64,000 bases of DNA from Rhizobium sp. C1 (GCF_021026335.1 NZ_JAJNCY010000008.1:1-64000), one strand, 5' to 3'. Shown: positions 7,749 to 15,982, numbered from the stretch's first letter. Numbers and translations are program-made. The notes: generated by a model not told the origin, from the letters alone.

Positions 7749-8738
7749 ATGTTCGATGCGCAGGAAAAGCCTCTTCAGCATCACGGTCTGGTCGACACCC
7801 GCGCCGTGGACGAGGCGCGTGACGCCATCGGCCGCATCTTCTGCCCGCACTTCCTCGATGTCCGCGACCGCTCGGCCGAAGGCTTTCACGCCGTCCACAA
7901 CGCGGTGGAGCAGCCCGGCTATTCGGTGAATTTCGTCGCCTACGGCGCGGAGGTGGAGATCGACCCGGGCGAACTCTCCGATTTCTTCCTGCTGCAATTA
8001 CCCGTCCAAGGTGCCGCACATGTGCGCAGCGGCACCGCGACTGTCGATGTCGCCGCAGGCCACCGCGCCTCGATCCTCTCGCCGACGCTCGCCTCGCGGA
8101 TGGTCTGGAAGCAGGATTGCGAAAAGCTGATCGTGCTGATGCGCCGCCGCATGGTGGAGGATTTCTTCGAGACGATGACGCATCGCCCGCGCGCGGCGAT
8201 CGAGTTTACACCCGCAATCGACCTCACCGCCCCCGTCGGCCGCAGCCTCATGGCGCATGCGCGCATGATGGTCGAGGCGGCGGAAGGCGGGTCTGGCCTG
8301 CCGGATGCGTACCGCGCCATGCTGCGCGACGGCCTGATCTCGCTGCTGCTGAACGGCCTCGGCAACAACGTCTCCGGCGCCCTTAGTCTCCCTGCCGCCG
8401 ATGCCGGCTCCGCCGCCGTGCGCAAGGCGGAAGAATTCATCCGCGCACGCGCGAGCGACAACATCTCCATGGCCGACATCGCCAGCGCCGCCGGCATTCC
8501 GCTGCGGACGCTGCAGGACGCCTACCGCAAGGCGCTCGGCCGCACGCTGCTGGATGGCGTCCAGCAGGCACGGCTGGAGAGCTTGCGCCATGCGCTGCTG
8601 AAGCCGACGCCGACGCTGAATGTGGCGGACGCGGTTCTGGCCTCAGGCTTCGGGCATCTGGGGCGGGCGGCGGCGGCTTATCGCGAGGTCTATGGGGAAA
8701 GCCCGTCGGAGACGTTGCGGCGGGTGCGGGGGCGGTGA
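7749..8738 (+). CDS. AraC-family regulator, likely of the indole/styrene oxygenase operon
   Basis: About 329 residues. Residues about 1-215 form an AraC-binding-like sensor domain (PGYSVNFVAYGAEVEIDPG near residue 55), as in FeaR and IifR-type activators. Residues about 225-325 form the double helix-turn-helix (MADIASAAGIPLRTLQDAYRK, split; then VADAVLASGFGHLGRAAAAYR). ATG 7749 is chosen over GTG 7731. It is transcribed away from the flavin reductase-SDR-oxygenase operon, the arrangement seen in iif clusters, and probably activates it in response to indole or a related aromatic compound. Confidence 0.85.
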   Translation: MFDAQEKPLQHHGLVDTRAVDEARDAIGRIFCPHFLDVRDRSAEGFHAVHNAVEQPGYSVNFVAYGAEVEIDPGELSDFFLLQLPVQGAAHVRSGTATVDVAAGHRASILSPTLASRMVWKQDCEKLIVLMRRRMVEDFFETMTHRPRAAIEFTPAIDLTAPVGRSLMAHARMMVEAAEGGSGLPDAYRAMLRDGLISLLLNGLGNNVSGALSLPAADAGSAAVRKAEEFIRARASDNISMADIASAAGIPLRTLQDAYRKALGRTLLDGVQQARLESLRHALLKPTPTLNVADAVLASGFGHLGRAAAAYREVYGESPSETLRRVRGR

Positions 8739-8812
8739 GCCTTCATGGGCGCAGTTATTGTTCGCGCAGCGAATGCTTAGGTTGTTTCAGGCGGGTGACA
8801 GCCCCTCGGTTC

Positions 8813-8952
8813 CGTCATCCCGGACCTGATCCGGGATCCAGTGCGCGATGTCCATCGCGCGGGAGACACTTCATGTCCCGGCACGGCATAAGAGACTCCT
8901 TTCAGCTCGCAGACGCGAGCTGGCTGGATGCCGGATCAAGTCCGGCATGACG
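8813..8952 (-). repeat. Mosaic palindromic element, copy B (inverted)
   Basis: A 140-bp unit with outer inverted arms (CGTCATCCCGGACCTGATCC at the left, GGATCAAGTCCGGCATGACG at the right) and inner palindromes GCGCGATGTCCATCGCGC (8842-8859) and CAGCTCGCAGACGCGAGCTG (about 8904-8923). The order of the inner palindromes is reversed relative to copies A and C, so this copy is inverted. It lies immediately upstream of the GIY-YIG gene. Confidence 0.88.
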
Positions 8953-9033
8953 GAGAGAAGGTAAGCCCCTTCTGCGCCAAACAATCTCCGTCCGTATCTT
9001 GCAACCGCATGCAACCTCATGCACAACCATAGC

Positions 9034-9378
9034 ATGAAAGGCTACGTTTACATCCTCGCCTCGAAACGCAACGGAACGCTCTACACCGGCGTCACCAGCG
9101 ATCTGCCGCGACGACTTTACGAACATCAGAACAATCTCACGCCGGGTTTCACCTCGACCTATGGGGTGAAGACATTGGTGTGGTTCGAGGAGTTCGATCT
9201 CGTTACGGATGCGATAACTCGCGAGAAGGCGATCAAGAACTGGCCGCGCAAGTGGAAGCTGGAGTTGATTGAAGCGATGAACCCGGATTGGGACGATATC
9301 GCGCATTATTTGTTATTGTTGAGAGTTTGCTGCCTCGCAGGCGTCTTGGTCAGCTCAGGCAAAGTCGCATCCTTGTAG
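9034..9378 (+). CDS. GIY-YIG nuclease-domain protein (COG2827/UPF0213 type)
   Basis: About 114 residues; the start at ATG 9034 is chosen because homologues begin MKGYVYILAS. An in-frame ATG 15 bases upstream is possible. The nuclease core is visible: YVYILASKRNGTLYTGVTSDL (split) with the GIY and YIG equivalents, the conserved arginine in LPRRLYEH, and the glutamate in TREKAIKNW. After NPDWDDI the normal short tail is replaced by a hydrophobic stretch (LLLLRVCCLAGVLV), so the C-terminus may be altered by recombination with neighbouring repeats. The gene lies alone between inverted palindromic elements B and C. Function unknown; nuclease activity is inferred from the family. Confidence 0.88.
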   Translation: MKGYVYILASKRNGTLYTGVTSDLPRRLYEHQNNLTPGFTSTYGVKTLVWFEEFDLVTDAITREKAIKNWPRKWKLELIEAMNPDWDDIAHYLLLLRVCCLAGVLVSSGKVASL

Positions 9379-9431
9379 GCCGTTCCCGCAGGCGAAATGG
9401 TGAATGTTTCGGAGGCGCTCCCCCCACCCAC

Positions 9432-9571
9432 CGTCATCCCGGACTTGATCCGGGATCCAGCCAGCCCGCGTCTGCGGGCTGAAAGGACTTATTTCGAGGA
9501 TGCGGCGTAAAAAGAGTCTCCCGCGCGATAGACATCGCGCACTGGATCCCGGATCAAGTCCGGGATGACGG
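9432..9571 (+). repeat. Mosaic palindromic element, copy C
   Basis: A 140-bp unit, the same length as copy B and in opposite orientation. The outer arms are CGTCATCCCGGACTTGATCC at the left and its exact complement near the right end (GGATCAAGTCCGGGATGACG). The inner palindromes are CAGCCCGCGTCTGCGGGCTG (9462-9481) and GCGCGATAGACATCGCGC (9523-9540). Copies B and C thus bracket the GIY-YIG gene as inverted repeats. Confidence 0.88.
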
Positions 9572-9653
9572 AGGTTGAGGTAGGCTCTTCGTCAAACAAT
9601 GAGCGTGTGTGGGGAAGGAGCCCATCATAGAATGTAATGACGCAATCGCAACC

Positions 9654-10196
9654 TCACACCCCCGGCTTCTCCGGATGCCACAACAACACCTCACTCGTCG
9701 CCTCATACGCCATCCCCTTCGGATAGCTGATCGCCTCGAACTGCAGGCCCCAGGGCGCCTGAAAGTACAAAATCGACTGCCCCGCGATCGGGCCGTCCTC
9801 GATCGGCAGCGGCCCCAGCCGCGTTTCCACGCCCATCTCGTCCAGATAGGCCTTCGCCGCCGCGATGTCGCGGACGTAGAAGGCGATGTGGAAGGCGCCG
9901 ATGTCGCTGTTTTTCTGCTTGAGGTCGCGCTGGTCGGGGGCGGAATATTCGAAGAGTTCGAGGTTCGAGCCGTTGCCGCAGCGGATCATGGCGACGCGTT
10001 CGATGCGGGCGCGCGGATGGACGCCGAGCGCGTCGGTCATGAAGCTGCCCTCCGGGTCGCCGATCGGTCCGAAGGTGAGCACATGGGTGCAGCCCAGCAC
10101 GCAGTCGAAGAAGTCGATCGCCTCGTCGAGGTTCGGCACGGTGAGGCCGGTATGGTCGTGGCCGACGAGGCCGGGCAGGCCCTTTTGAACGGTCAT
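9654..10196 (-). CDS. VOC-family (glyoxalase/extradiol dioxygenase fold) protein
   Basis: 180 residues, a single vicinal-oxygen-chelate unit with two beta-alpha-beta-beta-beta halves. Possible metal ligands are the histidine in GHDHTGLTV (residues about 9-17), glutamate in LELFEYS, histidine in AFHIAFYV and glutamate in LQFEAISY. Members are lyases, isomerases or ring-cleaving dioxygenases. Its start lies 14 bases after the stop of the upstream ABC ATPase gene, so it is probably the last gene of the peptide-type importer operon. That suggests it processes the imported compound or a metabolite of it. The reaction cannot be told from sequence alone. Confidence 0.82.
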   Translation of the reverse strand: MTVQKGLPGLVGHDHTGLTVPNLDEAIDFFDCVLGCTHVLTFGPIGDPEGSFMTDALGVHPRARIERVAMIRCGNGSNLELFEYSAPDQRDLKQKNSDIGAFHIAFYVRDIAAAKAYLDEMGVETRLGPLPIEDGPIAGQSILYFQAPWGLQFEAISYPKGMAYEATSEVLLWHPEKPGV

Positions 10197-10210
10197 GGAA
10201 GTTTCTCCCC

Positions 10211-11056
10211 TCAGGCAGCGTTTTCGAGTGACGGCGCCGGCCGCGTCAGCCAGCCGTCATCGATTTCGGGCAGCGGAATGGCGTCGAGCAGCAGGCGCGT
10301 GTAGTGCGATTGCGGAGCGTCGAAGACGGTTTCGCACGGCCCCTCCTCCACCACCTCGCCGAAGCGCATGACGGTGACGCGGTCGCAGACGGCGCGGATG
10401 ACGGAGAGGTCGTGGCTGATAAAGGCCATGGCGAGACCCATTTCCTGCGACAGCGCCTTCAGGATGTTGAGCACCTGCGCCTGGGTGGAGACGTCGAGAC
10501 CGGAGACGACCTCGTCGGCGAGCACGAAATCCGGCTTCATCAGTACGGCGCGCGCGATCCCGATGCGCTGGCGCTGGCCGCCGGAAAGCTCGTGCGGGGC
10601 GCGGTCGAGTGTTACGGGCGGCAGCGAGACGCGGTCGAGAATGGCGCGCACCTGCCGCTCGGCATCGCGCCGGTCGGTCGCAAGCCCGTGCAGGATGAGC
10701 GGTTCGGTGAGGATCTGCCGGATCGAGTGGCGCGGGTTGAGCGAGGCCATCGGGTCCTGGAAGATCATCTGCATACGCCGGCGCAAGGGGCGCATGGCGT
10801 CAGCTGAGAGGTTCGTGATGTCCTGCCCGTCGAAGCGGATCGCGCCGCCGGAAACGGGCACGAGCTTCAAGAGAGCCCGCCCGAGAGTCGTCTTGCCCGA
10901 GCCGGATTCCCCGACAATGCCCACGGTCTCGCCGCGCCGGATCGCGAGATCGACGCCATGCAGCACGCGCACGCCGGGGCGGCCATGGCCGAACAGGCCC
11001 TTGCTCTGGCCATAGGTGACTTCGACGCCTCGTGCCTCAAAGAGAAGATCGCTCAT
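10211..11056 (-). CDS. Peptide/nickel-type ABC importer ATPase (DppF-like)
   Basis: About 281 residues from ATG 11056, which is one base past the stop of the upstream ATPase gene. Walker A is GESGSGKTT (about residues 47-55), the signature is LSGGQRQRIGIARA, and Walker B is FVLADEVVSGLD, with a glutamate-to-valine change next to the usual DEP. The C-terminus carries a short oligopeptide-type extension after FDAPQSHYTRLLLDAIP, as in DppF/OppF. It pairs with the DppD-like ATPase to energise uptake by the two permeases upstream. One of five transport genes in this operon. Confidence 0.88.
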   Translation of the reverse strand: MSDLLFEARGVEVTYGQSKGLFGHGRPGVRVLHGVDLAIRRGETVGIVGESGSGKTTLGRALLKLVPVSGGAIRFDGQDITNLSADAMRPLRRRMQMIFQDPMASLNPRHSIRQILTEPLILHGLATDRRDAERQVRAILDRVSLPPVTLDRAPHELSGGQRQRIGIARAVLMKPDFVLADEVVSGLDVSTQAQVLNILKALSQEMGLAMAFISHDLSVIRAVCDRVTVMRFGEVVEEGPCETVFDAPQSHYTRLLLDAIPLPEIDDGWLTRPAPSLENAA

Positions 11057-11057
11057 T

Positions 11058-11930
11058 TCACACTCTCCTCTCGGCAATGCCGATTTCGGCGCGCAGCTGA
11101 CGGAATACGGCCTCCGGCACGGGCTCCAGCCCGGCATTCGGCCGGTCGTAGCGGGGGCCGGCGGCAATCAGCGCGCTGGTATAGATGTGTTTCGGGGCCG
11201 TCAGCATGCCGGCGGTGGCGCCGTCCTCGATCACCTTGCCGGCATAAAGCAGCGTCACGCGGTCGCAGATCTTGGCGACCACGCCGAGATCGTGGGTGAC
11301 GAAGATCACGGCCGTGCCGTGGGCTTCCTGCATGCGGCGGATGAGGCGCAGGATCTCCTTCTGCACCGTCACGTCCAGCGCCGTCGTCGGTTCGTCGGCG
11401 ACCACCAGCTTCGGGTTCAGCGCGAAGGCTGAGGCGATGAGAATGCGCTGGCGCATCCCGCCGGAGAGCTCGTGCGGATAGGCGGCGAGCACGCGTTCCG
11501 GATTGCGGATCTGCACTTCGTCGAGAAGCTGCAGGGCGCGCTCATGCGCCGCAGCCTTGCCCATGCCGAGCTTGAGCCGCAGCCCGTCGGTCAGCTGCGC
11601 CTCGATGCGCCGCGCCGGATTGAGCGCCGTCTGCGGGTCCTGCGGGATCAGCGTGATCTCGCGGCCCATGAGGTCGGAGAGTTCGCGGCGCGGCATGGCA
11701 AGCAGGTCGCGTCCCTCGAAGCGGATGAAGCCGCCGGTGACTTTCACCGTGGAGGGCAGTATGCCCAGCAGCGCCTTGGCGATGGTGGATTTGCCCGCGC
11801 CGGACTCGCCGACGAGACCGCGCACCTCGCCCTTTTCGAGCGTGAGAGACACGTCGCGCAGCACGGGCGCGCCGCCGTCACGGGTGGAAATGGCGCTCAG
11901 GCCTTCGATAGCAACAAGGGACTGGGTCAT
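11058..11930 (-). CDS. Peptide/nickel-type ABC importer ATPase (DppD-like)
   Basis: About 290 residues from ATG 11930, overlapping the upstream permease stop by 4 bases (11927-11930). Walker A is GESGAGKST, the signature is LSGGMRQRILIASA, and Walker B is LVVADEPTTALD. The tail LTAPKHIYTSALIAAGPR is the oligopeptide-ABC C-terminal motif region. Cytoplasmic nucleotide-binding subunit, working as a heterodimer with the ATPase at 10211-11056. Confidence 0.9.
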   Translation of the reverse strand: MTQSLVAIEGLSAISTRDGGAPVLRDVSLTLEKGEVRGLVGESGAGKSTIAKALLGILPSTVKVTGGFIRFEGRDLLAMPRRELSDLMGREITLIPQDPQTALNPARRIEAQLTDGLRLKLGMGKAAAHERALQLLDEVQIRNPERVLAAYPHELSGGMRQRILIASAFALNPKLVVADEPTTALDVTVQKEILRLIRRMQEAHGTAVIFVTHDLGVVAKICDRVTLLYAGKVIEDGATAGMLTAPKHIYTSALIAAGPRYDRPNAGLEPVPEAVFRQLRAEIGIAERRV

Positions 11931-12829
11931 CGGCGCATCACCGGGTCGAGCGCCTTGCGCAGACCGTTGCCCAGCTGGTTGAAGGCGAGAACGGTGGCGA
12001 AGAGCGCGATGAGAGGGAAAACGAAGACCCACCATCCCTGATGGATCATCTGGCGGCCTTGGGCGATCATCCCGCCCCAGGTCGGGATATCCGAGGAGAG
12101 CGAGAGGCCGACGAAGGACAGGATCGCCTCGACAATGACGGCGATGCCCATTTCGAGGCTGACAACGGCGATGAGGACAGGCGCGACATTGGGCAGGATC
12201 TCGCGCCAGAGAATATGGCTGCGGGAAAAGCCGATCGTTTCGGCGGCCATCACGTAATCCAGCCGCGCCTGCGCCATCGTCTCGGCCCGCACGACGCGAC
12301 AGAAGCGTGTCCAGTCGATGATGACGATGGCGGCGATGACCGAATGGAGCCCCGAGCCGAGCACGGCGACGAGCAGCACCGAGAGCAGTACCGGCGGAAA
12401 GGCCATCCAGATATCGACGAGGCGGGAGATGATGCGATCCGCCCAGCCGCCATACCAGCCGGCGGCGAGGCCCATCAGCGTACCGATGACGGCGGAGAGG
12501 CTTGCAGCGACAAAGGCGACGGTCAGCGCGATGCGCGAACCGTAAAGCACGCGGGACAGCACGTCGCGGCCGAGATCGTCGGTGCCGAGATAATAGCCCG
12601 GCTCCGCGCCGGGTGAGGTGACGGGCGGCATGTTGCCGAGCATCAGGTCCTGCTCCAGCGGGTCCTTCGGCGCGATGTAGGGCGCGAAGATCGCGATCAG
12701 CAGGAGCAGGAGGAGGAAGCCGCCGGCGATCACCACCCGCGGTTCACGCAAAAGCGGTTTGATGGTTTTCATCGGAAAGCTCCGGAGGGGGACGGGGGCG
12801 TCCGCAGTGGTGGTCACGATCTCAGCCAT
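11927..12829 (-). CDS. Peptide-type ABC importer permease (DppC-like)
   Basis: About 300 residues from ATG 12829, overlapping the upstream permease gene by 8 bases. A hydrophilic N-terminal tail precedes a first membrane helix (VVIAGGFLLLLLLIAIFAPYIAP), which is the OppC N-terminal domain. The BPD transporter domain starts with YYLGTDDLGRDVLSRVLYG (about residue 85), a DppC hallmark, and includes the EAA loop region EILPNVAPVLIAV. About six membrane helices. Forms the channel with the DppB-like permease. Confidence 0.9.
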   Translation of the reverse strand: MAEIVTTTADAPVPLRSFPMKTIKPLLREPRVVIAGGFLLLLLLIAIFAPYIAPKDPLEQDLMLGNMPPVTSPGAEPGYYLGTDDLGRDVLSRVLYGSRIALTVAFVAASLSAVIGTLMGLAAGWYGGWADRIISRLVDIWMAFPPVLLSVLLVAVLGSGLHSVIAAIVIIDWTRFCRVVRAETMAQARLDYVMAAETIGFSRSHILWREILPNVAPVLIAVVSLEMGIAVIVEAILSFVGLSLSSDIPTWGGMIAQGRQMIHQGWWVFVFPLIALFATVLAFNQLGNGLRKALDPVMRR

Positions 12830-13832
12830 GGGCCGCACCCCGCGGGTTCAGCCAGCCGGCGATGAGATCGACGAGAATGTTCACGAGAATGAAGATAGCG
12901 CCGAAGGTGAGCACGATGCCCTGGATCAGCGGCAGGTCGCGGTTGATGACGGCGTCGATCGCCATGTTGCCGAGGCCCGGATAGGAGAAGATGCGCTCCA
13001 CGATGACGGTGCCGCCGATCATGAAGGTGAATTGTACGCCGGTCAGCGTCAGCGTCGGGCCAACCGCATTGCGCAGCGCTTCCTGCAGGACGAGGCGGAG
13101 CGGCGACATGCCCTTGAGGCGGGCGAGCAGCACGTAATCCTGCACCATGGCCTCGGCGAGCGCCTCTTTCAGCGTCCGCACGACGATGGCCGCGAGCGGC
13201 AGGCCGAGCGCCAGCATGGGCATGACCATATGGGCGATCAGATCGCCGAAGGCGGCGAACTTGAAGGTCACCAGGCTTTCGATCAGGTAGAAATCCGTAT
13301 GAAAATACGTCGAAAGCGTCGGATCGATACGGCCGGACAGCGGAAACACCGGCCAGAACACGCCGAGCAGCAGGACCAGCGCCAGCGCCCAGACGAAATC
13401 GGGCACGGCGAGAAACAGGCCGTTGATGAAGTCGAGCGCCGGATCAAGCGTGGTGCGGCGCGCCAATGTGCCGAGCGTGGCGATGACGCCGCCGGCCAGC
13501 ACGCCGAAGACGAGGGCGGCGAAGGCGAGTTCCAGCGTTGCGGGCAGCCGCTCGCCGATCAGCTCCATGACATCGCGGCGCTGCGAGATCGAGGTCCCGA
13601 AATTGCCCTTCAGCACATCCATGAACCAGATGCCGAATTGCTGCGGCAGGCCGAGATCGAGGCCGTAATGGGCGCGCAATGCGGCGATGTCTGCTGGCGT
13701 CGCGCTCGGCGAGATCATCATGGCGATCGGATCGCCCGGCACGATGCGCAAGAGACAGAAAACGATGACGGCGACGCCCATCAGCGTCAGCACCGCCATG
13801 AAAAGACGATTGAGAAGATCGGAAGCGGTCAT
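12822..13832 (-). CDS. Peptide-type ABC importer permease (DppB-like)
   Basis: About 336 residues from ATG 13832, which has AGGAAGGTT upstream; the frame stays open to 13925 but homology begins here. The N-terminal helix is followed by IVPGDPIAMMISPSATPADI, typical of DppB. The EAA-type loop is RTLKEALAEAMVQDYVLLARLKG. Six predicted helices; the C-terminal part is GAIFILVNILVDLIAGWLNPR. First gene of the tightly packed permease-ATPase set, but separated from the substrate-binding protein gene by a 381-base repeat-containing gap. Confidence 0.9.
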   Translation of the reverse strand: MTASDLLNRLFMAVLTLMGVAVIVFCLLRIVPGDPIAMMISPSATPADIAALRAHYGLDLGLPQQFGIWFMDVLKGNFGTSISQRRDVMELIGERLPATLELAFAALVFGVLAGGVIATLGTLARRTTLDPALDFINGLFLAVPDFVWALALVLLLGVFWPVFPLSGRIDPTLSTYFHTDFYLIESLVTFKFAAFGDLIAHMVMPMLALGLPLAAIVVRTLKEALAEAMVQDYVLLARLKGMSPLRLVLQEALRNAVGPTLTLTGVQFTFMIGGTVIVERIFSYPGLGNMAIDAVINRDLPLIQGIVLTFGAIFILVNILVDLIAGWLNPRGAAHG

Positions 13833-13915
13833 CGGAACCTTCCTGTTGCCTTCGAAGTCGTGAGATTGGGAGATCGCGATGGTGCGGTCTCTTTTAGCTT
13901 TTTGGGGCGGAGGGA

Positions 13916-14200
13916 GCCCCCTCATCCACCTGCGAGCAGCGGCTTCGGACGTGGGAACCCCTCATCCGGCGCTTCGCGCCACCTTCTCCCCAGGGGGAGA
14001 AGAGGGAGTGTGCCGCAGCCTCTCGGACCTCCTCTCCCCTTGGGGAGAGGGTCGCCGAGCGTCAGCGGAGGCGGGGTGAGGGGGAACCACACGGCAGAAC
14101 TTGCAACGAAGCCCGCCGCAAAAGCCCCTCATCCGACCCTGCGGGCCACCTTCTCCCCTCCCCCTGTTCAAAAGGGGGGAGAAGGCGAAACCGCACCGCC
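13916..14200. repeat. Family III repeats between binding-protein and permease genes
   Basis: The 381 bases between the permease start (13832) and the binding-protein stop (14214) hold no gene. They contain two direct copies of a CCCCTCATCC...CCACCTTCTCCCC unit (near 13966 and 14127) plus complementary G-rich blocks (GGGGGAGAAGAGGG at about 13998; AAGGGGGGAGAAGG at about 14172), able to form stem-loops. Repeats of this type are common between Rhizobiales genes. Here they may reduce or stabilise part of the operon transcript so that the binding protein is made in excess. Confidence 0.75.
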
Positions 14201-14213
14201 GAAGCCCTTAAGC

Positions 14214-15749
14214 TTACGCCTTCGACACCAGCGTCGGCTGCAGCGCGCTCGACACGTTCGGCGTCACCTTCAGCGAGGACTTGAAGACGATGGGCTGCAC
14301 ATATTGCAGGAGCGGGATCACATAGCCCTGCTCGGCAATATACTTGTCGGCGGCCTTCCAGCCGGCGATGCGCTTGGCCTCGTCCTTTTCGCCCCAGAGC
14401 GGGCCGATGAGCGCGTCGACATCGTCGGTCTTCCAGGCCGAATGCGGCGACTTGGAGAACATGGCAAAGCCGGTCGAGGTCGTCGGATCGCCGATCGCGT
14501 TGCCCCAGTTGTAGAAGGCGGCGGGCGCGAGCTTGTGGCCGGCGCGCAGTTCAAAGTGCTTGGCGATTTCGTAGACTTCGATCTCGGCTTCGATGCCGAC
14601 CTTGCGCCACATGCCGACGATGGCCTGGATCATCTCGTAATCCTTGGGCTTCAGGCCGCGCGTGGTCTGGATTTTGAACTTGACCGGCTTGTCCTTCGAA
14701 TAGCCCGAAGCCTTGAGAAGGGCGACGGCCTTGTCGGGATCATAAGGAACCTTGATCGAGGGATCGAAGGCGGCATATTCCGGGGCTTCCAGCGTGTCGA
14801 TCGGCACGCCATAGCCGCGCAGCAGCTTCTTGACGATGCCGGCCTTGTCGATGGCGTGATGGGCGGCCAGACGCACATTCTTGTCCAGCATCGGCTCGAC
14901 ATTGGTGATGAAGATCATGCCGATATCGGAGATCGGCGAGGAGACCCCGGCAAAGCCCTTCTTGGCCTTGAGGCGGTCGAACTCCTCATAGGGAATTTCA
15001 AGCGTCACGTCGGACGAGCCGCTTTCGATTTCGGCGACGCGGCTGGTCGGGTCGGTCACGAACTTGAAGATGACCGTGTCGAAGGCCGGCTTGGCGCCCC
15101 AGTAGTTCGGGTTGGCCTTGAGACGCAGGAAGGAATTGCCTTCGTAAGCGTCGAACATGTAGGGGCCCGTGCCGATCGGCTTCTTTTCGAAACCTTCCGC
15201 GCCGACCTTTTCATAATAGGCCTTGGGCAGGACATAACCGGTGAGGAAGGCCATCCACTTGAAGATGGTCGGGTCGAAGGCGAGAACGTCGGCCGTGATG
15301 CGCTTGCCCTCGACCTTGAAATTGCCGATGCCGGCCCAGACGCCGGCTACCGGGTTGCCGGTCTCGGGCTTGCCGGCGCGGGTCAGCGACCAGACGACGT
15401 CTTCGGGCGTGAGGTCCGAGCCGTCATGCCACTTCACGCCTTCGCGCACATCCATATAGACCTTGGTCTTATCGTCGTTCCAGCCCCAGGCCGTCAGCAG
15501 GCCGGGCTCGAAGGACAGGTCCGGCTTCTGGCCGATATATTGGTCATAGATGGAGCGATAGATCGCCTGGATCGCCGGGTTCACACCCGACAGGCCGACC
15601 GTGCCGTCGAAGGACGGCAGGTTCGAGTTGAAGGCAATTGTCAGAGTATTCGTTTCGGCAGCCTGAACCGGAATTCGGCCGGCGAGAATGCCGGTCAGAA
15701 CGGTAGCCGCACCCAATCCCAGTACGCCACGACGCGTCAAGTCAGTCAT
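14214..15749 (-). CDS. Peptide-type ABC importer substrate-binding protein (DppA/OppA family)
   Basis: 511 residues, the normal length for SBP family 5. The N-terminus reads DLTRRGVLGLGAATVLTG, a twin-arginine export signal, with cleavage likely near VQAAET (about residue 30). The mature protein carries the family region LTAWGWNDDKTKVYMDVREGVKWHDGSDLTPEDV (split; about residues 88-121). It would capture the substrate in the periplasm for the DppBCDF-like system downstream. It is divergent from iorA (start 16006) across a 256-base region with an ATATGCA-TT-TGCATAT palindrome, hinting at co-regulation with arylpyruvate metabolism. Substrate unknown: peptide, amino-acid conjugate or another small organic molecule. 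Confidence 0.9.
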   Translation of the reverse strand: MTDLTRRGVLGLGAATVLTGILAGRIPVQAAETNTLTIAFNSNLPSFDGTVGLSGVNPAIQAIYRSIYDQYIGQKPDLSFEPGLLTAWGWNDDKTKVYMDVREGVKWHDGSDLTPEDVVWSLTRAGKPETGNPVAGVWAGIGNFKVEGKRITADVLAFDPTIFKWMAFLTGYVLPKAYYEKVGAEGFEKKPIGTGPYMFDAYEGNSFLRLKANPNYWGAKPAFDTVIFKFVTDPTSRVAEIESGSSDVTLEIPYEEFDRLKAKKGFAGVSSPISDIGMIFITNVEPMLDKNVRLAAHHAIDKAGIVKKLLRGYGVPIDTLEAPEYAAFDPSIKVPYDPDKAVALLKASGYSKDKPVKFKIQTTRGLKPKDYEMIQAIVGMWRKVGIEAEIEVYEIAKHFELRAGHKLAPAAFYNWGNAIGDPTTSTGFAMFSKSPHSAWKTDDVDALIGPLWGEKDEAKRIAGWKAADKYIAEQGYVIPLLQYVQPIVFKSSLKVTPNVSSALQPTLVSKA

Positions 15750-15962
15750 TTTGGACTCCTAAGTTCCCCTTGAACGGATTTCCGGTTTTCCGGATTTTGT
15801 GATTGTTTGAAACTTAAAATGAAAATCCGGATTTTGACAAGGGTCGCTTGGCGCATTTCTCGAAAATAATATGAAATGGAATATTTCCGCTCCGCCGCAT
15901 ATAAAGGCAATCGCGCGCGTGAGCGGTGGAGATTTATGCAATTGACACGATCCAGGAGATGA

Positions 15963-15982
15963 AATATGCATTTGCATATAAC
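15963..15982. promoter_or_regulatory. AT-rich palindrome, probable MarR-type operator
   Basis: ATATGCA-TT-TGCATAT (15964-15979) is a perfect inverted repeat 27 bases before the iorA start. The enclosing 20-mer AATATGCATTTGCATATAAC matches 14 of 20 positions with AATATGTAAATGCAAGTAAT at 25955-25974, upstream of the isatin hydrolase-like gene. Two MarR genes (22670 and 27829) lie nearby and are candidates for the binding protein. Binding is inference. Confidence 0.55.

Noticed and set aside
4967-8738. Styrene degradation operon
   Set aside because: The oxygenase and reductase would fit, but styrene oxide isomerase, phenylacetaldehyde dehydrogenase and the StySR sensor-regulator pair are absent; the SDR plus AraC context fits indole oxidation better.
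12759-15773. A 1004-codon open frame on the plus strand
   Set aside because: It runs antisense across a clear DppB-like permease, a repeat block and the binding-protein gene; its translation is R/D/H-rich with no recognisable domain, typical of an antisense frame in GC-rich DNA.
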